Positions 10,861 to 23,309 of a stretch of DNA of 64,000 nucleotides are shown here, in pieces (the first letter of the stretch is position 1; each line of letters begins with the position of its first letter). Location of the stretch: positions 4,834,001 to 4,898,000 of the forward strand of contig CM073590.1 in assembly GCA_037074705.1 (NCBI GenBank), read 5' to 3'. The position numbers and the translations under genes were made by a program. This DNA comes from Zhengitettix transpicula (lineage: Eukaryota; Arthropoda; Insecta; Orthoptera; Tetrigidae). The notes under the pieces were generated by a model that did not search any database, had not been told where the DNA came from, and saw only the letters and a list, made by a program, of their open reading frames with translations.

Positions 10861-13505
10861 TTTTCTATATCTATATTAAACCAAAATTTTAACTCTAATG
10901 TCTGTGTTTCCTGAATCCAGTTCGTAAGGCCTCTCTTTACACGCGTTTCGATTGTTGCTTGAGACACTGGTTTCATAAGGAATTCTACATACCGATGAAG
11001 CACACCTCACAATACCGTGGAGAGTTCGCTTTCTAAATAGTTGTGTAGGCAGCTTTGTTCCTTCCAAAAGGCCTCACCGGAAGCGCAGTGGGCAACTCGC
11101 TATTGCCGCGTTGCGTATCGAGGCAACGATCGCAGAAGCTCTTCACGTTCCGTTCCATTGAGACCACCTGGAGCAGCACTAATCACCAGTTGTCGAAGGA
11201 CAAGCTATTCCTACACCCTCCGGTGGCAGTTTATTACGCTCGCTTGTAATGTCTTATAGTTGACAATATTTTATTGCAATGGAAACAAGTCTACACGAAA
11301 TATTTATTTTGTATACATAAATTAAATTACAGAACTCAGGAACGATTCTAGTCTCAGAGTTCTCCGGGTGAACACATCTGAAGCGAATTATCCATCTAAT
11401 TCAGACATATGTTTCAACATTAATCAAATCCCTTTCCTTCACAGGATTTACAGTGTTAAAATGATGTCGTACTTCAAGGATTTTACGAGATAGCCAAGGA
11501 GAAAATAAATAAAATTTATTACATACATAATTATATTAAAAGAAAAAATAAATCTGAATAACGTTCTTTGAAATATACTCTGGTGTTTCGAAAAGTACTT
11601 TTCATTTCGTTTAATTATGTATGGCTTTGATTTATGAAAAATAAAAATAACAAAATTTATTAGGCTATTTTTATCTTTTTCTAGTATTCAAACAAATTAT
11701 ATTTCAACTTAATTTACTGGAAAACTTTTCGTCGACAATAAGCACATTTTGTCTGCATCCAGTTGGACTTGCCAAAAGCGATCATCTCTCTCCGACCGTC
11801 CAATTCGTTTCCCAAACAGCTACCTTGCTGTCCTGAAGCAACTGCACATTTTTGTTGACGATTTTCATCTCCTGTAACCACCCGCTGCGTGGTCGATACA
11901 AAAATAACTTTCCCTCCGAATTTTCTTACCAGGCGTCCTGTTTTGCTTACGAAAAAAATCTTATTCCATTTTGTCCACACTTTGTATCTGGTGTTAAGAC
12001 CAATATGGAAAATTTAACCCTCCAAATTATAAATGAGGCGCACGATTACACCACAATACGTTTCATAGCTCTATACTTTGAAATTTTTGTAAATTATTTT
12101 AACTTGAACGATCTCCATAAACATTCACGCATTAGATGTATCTGAAAACGTTTTTTTATCAATGTGAATACTGCATAAGTAGCACTAATTGAAATGACTA
12201 TATAGATATAACTACGAAAATATTTTGTCCTTTGTTCTCATATACAGTGTGCCACTTTATACTATAATCTTACGGGCAAATCACAACAATGGAACACACT
12301 TTCCTGAATGCAACATGGAATATACAATTTACCCAGTTTTCTATTTGACTACTATTCTTTTACCGTCACGATGCGTCTAAAACGTATGCTACTTTTCATA
12401 CTAAAAAATTCCCTTATTCTTACCTCAGTATACATGCATTATAAATACCCGGAAAATGCTAAATTTCCCTTTAAAATAGAAAACATGTATATACTAGTCC
12501 CCAACTAGTCTACTTATGTATTTAAACTAATTTAACTAAAAAAATATTAAATTTATATCATTTGTTTACATATAAACGTCTATTTTAACTGAAACTGAAA
12601 AAAGAGAATTGATTAATCTTCATTATAAAAATGAAAACATAAATTAGTGAGTGAAAATTGCCAAATACTCACGGTGTATTTAAATATGCAAATCCGTCAT
12701 TAGTTCAATTACTTGAAACTAATTATAGTGTTCTGGTAAGAAGTTTTTCTGTGCTGGATTTTCATGTCTTTTTCTGTTTACAGACTTTCTAGCTACCTAA
12801 AATCAAACTCGAAATTCGTTTTTAAATACCCAAACTATTAAATTAAATGTAAAAGTGTTTATATTCAGCCGGCTTAGAAAATATTAACAATTAGCAATAA
12901 ATATCAAACTTCTTTTATATTATGGAATCATAGGTATATTTTAAAGGCTAGTGATCAAATTTTGAAAGTAAACTCATTAGTAAGACACTTATATTAACTA
13001 AACCAGGACTTTCGTGGCTACAGTAAAGATCTATTACCAGCTATAATAAGTATTCTATTTTACGTCTTAAGTGTTGTGTGCTGATAATCTGTAGGACTGA
13101 AATGATAATTGAATTCTGCCTGATATGCGGTTCTTGGAAAAGACCTTAACTTGTTATTTCAATAAAGTAAATCCATCGACTGGACGAGTGTATTCGCACA
13201 TTTATCAGATATAAGTTGTACACGGGAATTATTTAGTGTCGAGTACGGTGACATTTCATTTTTTTTCAACTTTCCATTAAGAACACGCTTTACCGCTATC
13301 TTTTAGTGCTGGACTTTGCACAGAGTAGTGAACAAAATATACTTCAATTGACTTCGTTAAAATGGTCATGTAGCTCCACGAAAGGTAAATATATTAAGTT
13401 TTTCACGTGACTATATGGCTGCTACTTTTTAAGTAGACTTCAAGTAGTATAATGATTAATTTATTCATTCTAATGTCTATTGGTCACTTGTAAGGAATAA
13501 AAGTC
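10861..13505. other. Intergenic downstream of the DUF745 gene
   Basis: No gene was recognised. The interval 10900-11260 is relatively GC-rich with frames on both strands and no similarity to a known family. The frames at 11714-11980 (minus) and 11852-12145 (plus) overlap and share no features of real genes. The rest is AT-rich. Confidence 0.45.
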
Positions 13506-13525
13506 CATAATTGGATATGTATGGC

Positions 13526-13531
13526 TTTATT
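13526..13531 (-). terminator. Likely polyadenylation signal of the DUF745 gene
   Basis: On the minus strand this reads AATAAA within ATCAATAAAGCC, about 365 bases past the stop codon and the first clean hexamer after it. A second AATAAA lies at 13465-13460. Cleavage would be expected roughly 10-30 bases beyond the hexamer. Transcript data would decide which is used. Confidence 0.5.
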
Positions 13532-13895
13532 GATAACTGATTAATACATAATCCCACAATACAAAAGAGTAAACAGATAAGTATGTGATATACGTATTCG
13601 CCAATAAGCTTGTTACAAAAATTAAAAAAACAGATTATTAACAATGTAACCACATCTGTTTGGTAAATTTGAAAATAAACGCCCATTAGAAGATAGAAAA
13701 TGTAAGATAAAGTCAATCACTTATAAACACAAAAACACGCACTATGCTTAACACAGTAGCAGGGATAAATTATCCAGCTCTGCGATGCATCTACGTGATG
13801 GTTCACGTGTCGCTTGAGATCAGTAGCCAACACATCAGTTATTTTACATAAAGGCAATATAAAAATATGAAAAATAAAATGGGATTAGTAAGCGC

Positions 13896-14333
13896 CTAGT
13901 AGTGGTAGCCGCCCCCGAAGCCACCCTCGCCTCCGAAGCCGCCGTGAAGTCCGTGAGCGTGCTTGTTGGCGTTGGCCTGCGCCGCCTGCGCGGCTGAAGC
14001 TGCTCTGAGCGCTGCCTGCTGCGTGGCTGCCAGGTCCGCACGTGCGTCCTCCAGCTGTCCGTTCACCTGGTTGAGGCGCGTTCTAGCCGCAACCACCATG
14101 TTGCTCTGGGAGGCCAGCTCTGCCTGTGCCTCCTGGGATGAGCGAGAAGATTCGTCGGCGGCATTTTGGGCTGCGTTGAGGGCTGCATTCGAGGCGCGTA
14201 CCTCGTGCTGTGCGTACTGAGCAGCCCTCTGGGCAGCGGCGGCAGCGCGCTGAGCCTGCTCCAACTGCAACAGCTCAGACTCTAGCTGCGCGTGTGTGTC
14301 GCGGGACTGCTGCTCCAGATTAGCGACTATCAC
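13896..14333 (-). CDS. DUF745 gene, exon 5 (last coding exon)
   Basis: The acceptor is TGTGTAG at 14340-14334 and the exon starts with GTG (Val 135). It codes residues 135-279: the second half of the DUF745 helical region, then the Gly-rich tail ending GGGYHY and a TAG stop at 13898-13896. The preceding intron is 374 bases (14334-14707). Confidence 0.9.
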   Translation of the reverse strand: MIVANLEQQSRDTHAQLESELLQLEQAQRAAAAAQRAAQYAQHEVRASNAALNAAQNAADESSRSSQEAQAELASQSNMVVAARTRLNQVNGQLEDARADLAATQQAALRAASAAQAAQANANKHAHGLHGGFGGEGGFGGGYHY

Positions 14334-15300
14334 CTACACAAACGAATCATCTTGAAAAGGCGATAAAAATAGGTAAATTCATTGTAATTTAGACATTATT
14401 TAGTTTATTTACAACAATAACGGTACGAGAAGATGGAACGAATATATTGCGGTTAATCCAGTTATCAGTCGCGACGATATTCAGTGATGTCTTCATGCAG
14501 TGACGTTAAAAGAACCGATAAAACAAATCTATTTTCAATGTAAAATAAATATTAATACTGCGGCGCAATTTCACGTTGAAGTACCTTGTGCCTAGTATTC
14601 TAATTTACGTATCATATTGCTGGAAAACCTGAATTTTATTTGGTACGTAAAAATATGAAATTTCAGTAATGTATATGAGTATAATGAAAGCTCTGCTGCG
14701 AGCGTACCTGCTTGCCGGCCAGAGCAGCCTGTGCAGTGGCAGCAGCGGCAGCCGCATTCTGGGCCAGCTGGTTCTTGGCTTGGAAGGCTGCCTGCCCTGC
14801 AGCCTCCTGTTGGTTCGCTACTGCAGAGTTTGCAGTGTCTACGGCTCCTTGGGCTATGGACACGAGGCCGCTGCCGATGCCGTGGCCCGCTCCTCCGCGC
14901 CCATAGCCGCCGCCGCCGCCGCTGCCGCCTCCAAAGTGCGACGCAGCACCAAAGCCGCCGAAGTCATCGAAACCGCTTCCCTCGCCTCCGCTACCTCCAT
15001 CAGAGTAATCACGCTTCACCTGTCATCAGAAAACGACTCCGTTAGTTCTGTACAGGGCTCCTGTAACACTCTATTATTATTGTGAGATACTCATCCCCAC
15101 CTACTTTATGGGAGGTTTGGGAGCCTATTTGATACTGACGTAGAACTGGAATAAACTATAAAATTTAATTTCTGTCTATGGGCCGCTCAAATTATAGCAA
15201 GAATCACATAAGTTTACTGAATCGTAAAGTGTGAATTTTTAATGAAACTTAAGTAAAAACATTATCTGGCTTGATTTATATATTTTGTATATTAAAATTA

Positions 15301-15334
<34 letters not shown>

Positions 15335-16126
15335 TCATTTTTAAGCGGACAAATTTATGTTTCAATTGCATACCAGATTTAAGATTTTTCAACTTCAGAT
15401 GGTCAGATTCTAACAGTTAACATGCACACGTATGGGATTGAATATTTGCTGGGTCTTTTGTTAATAAGACCGGCTTTTAGAAATGTTAATGATAATGTAC
15501 ATTTATACTTTTCACATGTACTGTATTAATATAAACATACCGATCTTGTTGCTCACTGATTTTGCATGATATTGGAAATATTTCTACAGTGAGGAATTAA
15601 CTTTAAAATGGTATCGCGTTCAGTTTTGGGGGGAAGTATGAATATTTCTTGGAAATAACTGCTCAATCTATTTTAATGGATCATGTTTACTTTAAAGCAA
15701 TATACTTCATTCAAGACTGTCTAAATGTCCTCTTTCTGGTGGTGAATTTAAACTACAACCTAAATATCGATTCCAATAACCTGACAAACGTATCAGAAAG
15801 TATTGACAACTTTAACAGTTGTAATATTAATGTCTCCTTTATCTTTCGTTTCATCAAAAATGAAGTGAGGGAAAATTTTACGTCTTTGTCATTTAAATAA
15901 GGAGGAAAAATATTTAAATATCTTTTAAATCGTTATCAATTTTTCACTTACCCTAGATTCTTCAGGCGCTGATTCCGACGGAGCCGAACTGCAGAGGGCG
16001 ATGCCTGAGAATGTGAGTTTATGATAATATTTAGTATTATTACTGACATTGAAGTAAAGCTTAAGGAAACTAATATTTTCATGGCTTACCGAAGCATAAG
16101 ACAACAGATAATCTCAAGGTGTTCAT
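13896..16126 (-). CDS. Secreted DUF745-family protein, spliced gene
   Basis: The coding sequence joins four pieces on the minus strand: 16126-16090, 16004-15952, 15019-14708 and 14333-13896. All introns have GT...AG borders and reading phase is kept at every junction, giving 279 residues. Residues 1 to about 20 (MNTLRLSVVLCFGIALCSSA) form a typical signal peptide. A short acidic stretch with a Lys-Arg pair at 32-33 follows, then a Gly/Ser-rich region at about 38-81. An Ala- and Gln-rich helical, probably coiled-coil region at about 82-262 matches the DUF745 (PF05335) pattern: LAQN-AAAAAATAQAALAGKQ, then LEQQ, LESELLQLEQAQ and ARADLAATQQAALRA. The protein ends in a Gly/His/Tyr-rich tail. The family is known from insects and has no established biochemical function. 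Secretion and the Gly-rich ends suggest an extracellular or cuticle-associated structural role, which is inference. The start is the first ATG in the spliced message and opens directly into the signal peptide. No in-frame damage is seen. Confidence 0.9.
14708..15019 (-). CDS. DUF745 gene, exon 4
   Basis: The acceptor GATGACAG ends at 15020 and the donor GTACGC begins at 14707. The 312 bases code residues 31-134, phase 0 at both ends: VKRDYSD, the Gly-rich stretch and the first part of the DUF745 helix ending ALAGKQ. The exon is far richer in G+C than its introns. Confidence 0.9.
15309..15334. repeat. (AT)n microsatellite in intron 3
   Basis: An uninterrupted AT run inside the 932-base intron between exons 3 and 4 of the DUF745 gene. 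Confidence 0.9.
15952..16004 (-). CDS. DUF745 gene, exon 3 (53 bases)
   Basis: The acceptor TTCTCAG ends at 16005 and the donor GTAAGTG begins at 15951. The exon completes Gly 13 and codes on to Arg 30 (IALCSSAPSESAPEESR), that is, the end of the signal peptide and the start of the mature protein. It is too short to show up as an open reading frame; I found it by the splice signals and by phase. Confidence 0.85.
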
Positions 16127-16156
16127 AATGATGTTGAGTTGCTTCGGCTACGGTTT
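16090..16156 (-). CDS. DUF745 gene, exon 2 with start codon
   Basis: The acceptor GTTTCAG ends at 16157. Thirty untranslated bases precede the ATG at 16126-16124, and 37 coding bases give MNTLRLSVVLCF plus the first base of Gly 13. The donor GTAAGCC begins at 16089. The next intron is only 85 bases. Confidence 0.85.
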
Positions 16157-17057
16157 CTGAAACACGGGAGAATACAGTTAGTTATGAATAGTGAAATAAA
16201 TAGGATGAAAAAATATCAGACCACTTAAATATGTTATTGTTAATTCATATCCGTAAAAAGTAATTAATACATTCTTGTGCTCGTTATTTGCCAAGAAAAT
16301 CTAACAGAAGAATCCCACGACTAAATTGTCAACCAACTCTGACAGGACAGAAATATTCGAATTCGTCTTCTGACTCGTTACTCTGGACAACAATCGTTAA
16401 ATTCAGAAATTTACATTTCCTTGAACTCTAAGATTTAAAAATTAATTTTTTATTCAGGTGCAATATTTTAACATTTCGCAGACATCTAATATTTCAGTAG
16501 AATAGTGCAGGGACTTTGCTAATCATATTAAATATATACTTTAATTAAAAATAGTTTTCAGGTTTAGACAATGTTTTCTTTGTTTTAACGATTACGAATT
16601 TTTTAAAAATAAATATTTTGCTATAAATATTAAATATTGGCACCAGAAATTTTTATCCGACATTGTACTGCGCTCTATGAGATAAATCTTCCGAAATACG
16701 TTTCCTCGTGAATAAAACAAAATATCAATTCTTTGACCTTTGAATTGTTAAATAATACTTATTCTGTAGGAATCAACAAAACATGCACTACCCATTAAGA
16801 GAAATCCATGTGTGATTGGATCTAGTTCCCGTAAATGGGGCTGAGAGATACGATTCTTAGCATATGAATTACTGCAATGGAAATGAATAAGAGACTCCAA
16901 CTTAATACTGATAATTCCCGTATATATATATTGACTAAGCTTTATATGCTATTACTATCTTTGTAACAGAGACTAGTTGTTCAAATGAAATATTGATGCA
17001 TATTTTAAATTAACTCGACGTACCCGTATGCTACGAGATAATCCATAGAATACTCAC

Positions 17058-17114
17058 CAAGGGCGAGCTACCAAATTGTTTGGTGTGTTGCCTTGGAAGA
17101 GAGGATCGCTTACT
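17058..17114 (-). other. DUF745 gene, exon 1 (5' untranslated)
   Basis: This is a predicted 57-base leader exon from the TCAGT initiator to the donor GTGAGTATT at 17057. It has no ATG that would compete with the start in exon 2. The 901-base intron 1 joins it to the acceptor at 16157. The inference rests on the promoter and donor being correctly placed relative to each other. Confidence 0.65.
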
Positions 17115-17147
17115 GATGCACCAGATTCTGCTCACTTGGTATTTATA
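17114..17147 (-). promoter_or_regulatory. Core promoter of the DUF745 gene (TATA + initiator)
   Basis: On the minus strand TATAAATA lies at 17147-17140 and the arthropod initiator TCAGT at 17116-17112, its A falling 33 bases downstream of the first T of the TATA box. That is the standard spacing. A perfect splice donor follows 57 bases later. Confidence 0.75.
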
Positions 17148-17149
17148 CC

Positions 17150-19448
17150 AGAGCCTGGTTCTACAAACCCCCTTCTTCCCCTCAATCTGGGGAAAGTGAC
17201 ATGGTGGACTGGCGGACTACTACTTTGCATTCTGAGATTTACCAGAGCGTTACAACCTTAGGAGACTATCCATTGTCCATCATCATCTTCATTTTCATCT
17301 AGCTGGGCATAAAAACTCTAGCCTGCATAATTGCTCACCTCCATGTTTTATTGACATAAGCAAATACATAAAACCAGTTCGTCTCTCTCCTGATGCAAGT
17401 GAGGAAGGGATATCGAAGAGCGGAACAAAAGAAAGTCAACTGTGGCGCACAAGAAGTGACCTAATCGAGCGAATAAAAATTGTATAGCTAATTTCTGGAG
17501 AGATTTCTTCTGAATCGTGCTGTAACTAGGTACCAAAAACACTGACGGAAACTGTTCCACTTCGTTCGAGGCACGAGATATGCGCACTCTTTGTGGTAAG
17601 CACCGATGAATAACACCAAAGTGCCGTATCGAAACAATAATTGAGAATTGAATCCAAATCTCGTTTTGCGTTGCGTTCTACGCTCTTTACTCTGGATAAT
17701 AAATGAGTGTCTAATTGTGAAAAATCAAAGTATGTATGATGTAGGTAAATGAATCGTCAGCTTAGCTTAAGCTAGAAAAAGAATGGATATGCACATTAAG
17801 CACAGAGAACCTTATTTTCAAATAATCAGTCTTGAATGCTATCATCAGTTTTCAATGAAATTAAAGTTGTGTCGAACAAAGTGAGAAAGAATAATGCAGC
17901 ATTTAAGGAAAATGCAATCACAAACTTACTGTAATGACGCAAGCTTTTCTTTTGAAAGAAGAGTGGCTTCTAAAAGGAAGGGTGGCGTTTACAAGGCAAT
18001 GTAAGGGGAGAAAATTGTTGAATTAATCGGGGGCAATGTAAATAGTTGCACACTCAAATCGTCTTAAGGTAATTGTATACCCTCTTGTTTTCCTAAATAT
18101 TTAAGGTTATTCGTGGGAAAGAGTTCTAATACTATATTAAAAGAGATTCATTAAACATACTAAAAATAATTATTGACACTGAAACCAAATTTACAAACTA
18201 ACAACGTACCAATATAATAAATACATGTTGTCAAGTAAGAGAACTCAAAGAATAATTCATATTCTAACAATCGTTGTTCCGACCAGTACCATATGTCGTT
18301 ATAAATGTAAATAAATGCATGTAGGCCTAGTGTAATCTGATTATTGTAGACTCAACCTTTCAAATAAGACATTTTGATGCCGCTCTATTTTATTCCATCT
18401 GCTACTTATTCAAATCAAGGGCACTACACTACTGAACAGAGATTCTCAAATTAGAATTAAAATTATATGTACGTCATTACAATCCAATATCAGTAAATAA
18501 TTGTGTTATTATAATTATGAATCACCATATAAAAGATAAAAATAAGTTTAATGAAAAATTCCAATTTTTTCACATAAATTTTATTATATATACGACTTAT
18601 CGTTCTGAAACTAAATGTTAAAAAATCTACATATTGTTCTATTGGTGTAGAACATCTCGTAAAATATTCAATATTAATTATATACTCAAAATATTTCTCC
18701 AGCATTCATAAATATCAACAAAATATTTTTTAACTTTCATATGCATTTTATCACCAAAATGTCAACGAGAGCTCAACAGTAAATTGTAATTTTTCATTAA
18801 ACTTCATTGTTCTGATTTATATGGCCATTAATAATTATATTAATTTAATATCATCTGATAATTTCCTTTGCGCTATTAACTAGGGAAAATATTACTAATG
18901 ATATTAATTATATTATTAGATTGTCAGATAACTTTCTATTGTCACCTAACTTTTAATTGAGACATAAACTCTAGAATGATAATCCAAAATTAATTAAGGT
19001 TCATCTTTCTTGTCCAAAAAGGTCATAAAATTTAAGATAGAATTTTTAGTGAAGAATTTCATGTTGATTAATAGCACATTGTATTAATTTAGGTGTAGAT
19101 CAATGTTAGGCTAAGAAACCACACAGGTTCATTTAGTGATAAATTTTTTAAATTTTTCTTTCCACATATTTGGTCATTTTCAACCTTATTTGAAGATTAT
19201 TTCTTTAATTAATCGATCCAAATAAAATAACTAACACGTTGGAAGACTTAAACCTTGCTTATGTGCTTGATAGAATTTTTATTATGGAAGTTATTAAATT
19301 TATATTTAAAGTTGTTCATTATAACATTATCTACGGTGGAAATTGGTTTACTTTTACTGCATAATATCGCGAGGACAAATATTCTGAACTGCATTTTCTC
19401 AGAAACCGTTCCACTGAACAATTTTCAATTCTACAATTACTTTTTTTT
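17150..19448. other. Upstream region of the DUF745 gene, otherwise unrecognised
   Basis: The first few hundred bases beyond the TATA box are where enhancers of the gene would be expected, but I cannot name sites. Beyond about 17900 the sequence is AT-rich with no gene or repeat recognised. Confidence 0.45.
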
Positions 19449-19934
19449 AGAGTAACAGGCTACATGACGGTAATCCACGTTCGGCAACTCCCCTTTAATA
19501 GAATAGGAAGGGATTTGAAAGGGGGGATGCGGAAGGGCAGCGAAAGGTAGCCAAGAGGTCAACTAAGGCCCCCGGGCTATATGTTAAGGATCCTACCCGG
19601 CATTCGCCTAAAAGTAATGCAGGGAAAACCCTAGGATCCTGCATCAGGTAAGTCGGGCATTGGGTACTTGTCCCACGCCCTTCCGATAGCGGGAGAGGAG
19701 TTTGCTGTGGGGACGCAGCATTCCTTTGTCCGTGCCTCTACCAGTTTAGGAGGCAGCTCGCAGACTATTCCAATGGGAATAGCGGACAACTCTTACCGTA
19801 TGCTCAAGGTGTGTGACCCCGGAGCATACTCCTCTCAGAACAGGCCGAGGTGCCTCGGCTTGTGGGAACCTTAGTTAAAAAATAGAGACGAAAAGGCATC
19901 CCCAAAGGTAGCCTCTTCGTATCTCTCCGACAAG
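19449..19934 (-). mobile_element. Family A retroposon, copy A3
   Basis: A poly(T) run at 19441-19448 is followed by about 485 bases of the family, well preserved, up to CGTATCTCTCCGACAAGGT. It is truncated just short of the inverted CCTGCGAG motifs found in the longest copies. Confidence 0.85.
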
Positions 19935-20984
19935 GTGCCTGAATTCTTCAATCGACCGCTTGTCAACATATATACTCGTGCGTGTATATAAAACAACTAA
20001 CAGAACATCGGGCTTAAATTGCAGAATGCACTGAATAATACTATTCCCAGGAATTTAATTATACTTAGTGATTGTTATGGTCAAATTCAAGTGCAAATAT
20101 TTGCTTTAGAGTTCAAATTTCTGTTCATTGACTATAAACCACAAACATTTACTATGTTGGTTTGAGAGTATCACGCATATCGGATGATGTATTAAAAAGT
20201 AATTGTGTAAATTAAATTTTGTGTTCTTTCTTAAAAATTAATTATGTGTGTATAATTTGAAATACTATTTGATTACGTGACGTGCCGATACGCGATTATT
20301 TGTACAATTTTTCAAAATTGTTACACTTGTAGCCCGAAGAATTTATTCAGTTATTTAAATAAATTTTTTTCATATTTGTTAAAGTTTGTATCCAACCAAT
20401 TTCTTCAATTATTTAAATAAATTAGGAGTATATATGTACTGTGAAACACATAATAGCATATGTATCGATTAATAGTTGATAAGTGTGGTTGTAAATATGG
20501 TCAGCTCACATTTCTAAACAAAGAAATGAAAACTTATGAATTTATAATGCAATTAATTTCAAAGTTAAAGTACAACGTCTCCGGAATAATAGTTATATTT
20601 ATCTTACTTCATTGATATATAACGAATAACCAAGCCAAATTAATCACAAATATATTTTATTAAATAAAAATTTATAATATATTAATAAAAAAATCTACGT
20701 TGCATCGTTCTTCTTTGTAACTTCATCAGGTGCATGTACAAAAATTTTACAAATCATAATGTAAATTATTTCTTGAAATATAAATTCATAATTAAAATTG
20801 TGTTAATAAGTTTATATCTATTCCACAATTAATTCCTGGCATTATGGATAATTAGTTTCACCGACAATATTTATGAATATATAAACATTTGTATGTTAGT
20901 CTTTCGTAAATATTCCGCTTTTACAAGTTATACATACTCTTTTACACCATTTCTTACCTCTAATTTCCGCACCCGACACACGCA
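19935..20984. other. Intergenic, nothing recognised
   Basis: AT-rich; no gene or structured repeat was seen. Confidence 0.5.
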
Positions 20985-22390
20985 CCATTAACCCCTGCAA
21001 TGCACCTTGAACTGTTAACATCCATAATGCAGACAGTCGTGGATATTTCTATCAGAAAAATCAACCATGAAAATGCAAATGCACACTCAAATTTCAAACA
21101 TGCTCTACCAACAAGAGACTCTCAAATCAATAAAACAGGATTACATTCAAAATCCTCCGCGACCAATTTAGACATACATTCAAGTAATCTAAACAAGGTC
21201 TCGTGGATTCAGTAATATCTTAATCCACAAACCAATGTATAAGGAATCTGGAATATCATTAAATCCTTTATATCATTTAACCCCATAACATATATATTAG
21301 ATCGAAACAATCGAGTCAACTCTGATCCTCCAGAAAAGACGAACGAATTTGTAGCTAACTCTTCTTCAGATAACCTTAATTCCTCCCTGATAAACGCAAA
21401 CGGACTTAGAAAATACACGTTTCCCAACTGATGTCTGTACAAACTTCAAAGGAGCTCATGACTTAAATTACCGTATACGGAGAAATAAAGCACAGACGCA
21501 TAAACGAATTCAGAAAAGGTTCACCTGACCTAGATAAAATTCCAAATATTTTTAAAAAAGAAACTCCCTCATGATGGCATCATATTCCTACTGAGTTTAT
21601 TTAACAGTATACTGGACCCAATATCATGGAAAACGCAATATTCGTACCATTTGTTTTTTAAAAAAAGGAAAATGCGACACCAACACGGACAACTGTAAAC
21701 CAATTCTGCAAAATAGTGGAACTAATCATCCTGGAAATCAACAATATCAAACCTCCTCAACAGTTTTGATTTCGAAAACGTTAATCGACCAGCTCATACC
21801 TCAATTAGTATTCTACAGTTTTGATACAGAAAATGCAAATGATCTGTTATGGAGAAGAAAACTCAACAGGTATTAATGGCAACATACTATACTTTATCAA
21901 CAACCTAATTTAAAACACACACATTAAAATAAATGAAAAATTGTCTGCTGGTACCCTCAGAGAAAATGGTGTGCCTAAACACCATGGCTTAGCGAGACCC
22001 TTTTCCTAATAGATATTAATGACATCGAATGTAACATCATTCTTTTAATCTGAAAAGGTTCCAATATACTCAACACCGCATAAATATAAAAAAAGCAATA
22101 GCCTGGACTAAAACATTGGATTACAATTATCACACGGAAAAACAAAAGGTATAATCATTTCCAAAAATAAATTGTATCATATTCTGAAATTGAAAAATAA
22201 ACCCCAACTATTAAATTTGTCGACTACGTGAAAATTCTAGGCGTCACATTTCATAGACCATTATCAATTTAAGAACATATACAAGAACTTGCTAATGAAT
22301 GTAAGCAACGATTGAATATCATCAGGATTGTCGTTAGAAAAATTAAGGCGCGAACATGAATGTTCTTCGACTCTCCTATCGTACCACTAC

Positions 22391-22404
22391 TAGATCGAGA
22401 ATCG
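22391..22404. repeat. Target-site duplication, left copy (A4)
   Basis: TAGATCGAGAATCG here is repeated exactly at 22969-22982 on the other side of the inserted family A element. Confidence 0.9.
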
Positions 22405-22968
22405 TTTTTTTTAGGGCAACAGGCTACATGAGGGTAATCCACTTTGGGCAACTCCCCTTTAATAGCATAGGAAGGGATTTGAAAGGGGGGATGCGGAAGG
22501 GTGGAGGAAGGTAGCCAAGGGTTAACTAGGGCCCCCGGGCTATAGTTTAAGGATCCTACCCGGCATTCGCCTAAAGAAATGCAGGGAAAACCCTAGGAAA
22601 ACCTGCATCGGGTAGGTCGGGAATTGGGTACTTGTCCCACGCCCTTCCGATAGCGGGAGAGGAGTTTGCTGTGGGGACGCAGCATTCCTTTCTCCGTGCC
22701 TCGACCAGTTTAGGAGGCAGCTGGCCGACTAATCCAATGGGAATAGCGGACAACTCTTACCGTATGCCCAAGGTCTGCGACCCCGGAACATACACCTCTC
22801 AAAACAGGCCGAGGTGCCTCGGCTTGTGGGAACCTTAGTTCAAAAACGGAGAGGAAAAGGCATCCCCAAAGGTAGCCCCTTCGTATCTCTCCTAAAAGGT
22901 TCTGCCTGCAAGAGAAAATCCCTCGCAGGTTACCTGCGAGAGAATCCTCTCGCCAGGCATTCCACCGA
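22405..22968 (-). mobile_element. Family A retroposon, copy A4 (longest bounded copy, 564 bp)
   Basis: An exact 14-bp target-site duplication bounds it, so both ends are known. It reads on the minus strand, with poly(A) as the T run at 22405-22411. The 5' part (22905-22968) holds pairs of CCTGCGAG/CTCGCAGG motifs that can fold. The element is markedly richer in G+C than its flank. No gene product is recognised: the 60-codon frame at 22753-22571 starts with TTG. Long TSD, poly(A) end and 5' variation between copies indicate LINE-type target-primed insertion. It interrupts the I-group LINE between the codons for ...LLDRE and ...DYAS. Confidence 0.9.
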
Positions 22969-22982
22969 TAGATCGAGAATCG
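22969..22982. repeat. Target-site duplication, right copy (A4)
   Basis: Exact repeat of the 14 bases at 22391-22404. Confidence 0.9.
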
Positions 22983-23309
22983 ACTACGCCAGCACTATTT
23001 ACGGATTTGCAAAATCGAAGACACTGCGCCAGTTTACGCGCAATACACCATACGGCACTACGCATGATCACTGGATAGCATCCAAGCACACCTACGGGCA
23101 GCTTATGCAGCGATGCTCAAGAGCCCAGCCTAAAACAGCCGAACAACAGTAACTCTAAAATGTCCGTCCACCGGCATACGTCAATCATTACTGCCGAACT
23201 AACTTCATAAAATTAGCCCTGAACTTTTGCGAACTAGCAAGTAAAAAACACTTCCTACTATTCAGAGTCTGTCTTTCGGGTACCGATGTTTCAGAACTAA
23301 TTACATGGA

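Noticed and set aside
13963..15085. Long plus-strand frames opposite the DUF745 exons
   Set aside because: They are shadows of GC-rich, repetitive coding sequence on the minus strand; they lack splice consistency and any domain.
15649..15900. An 83-codon plus-strand frame
   Set aside because: It lies inside intron 3 of the DUF745 gene and is of AT-rich composition with no recognisable feature.
22405..22968. tRNA- or 5S-derived head for family A
   Set aside because: I looked for A and B boxes and a 5S-like internal promoter at the 5' end of the longest copies and saw no convincing match.
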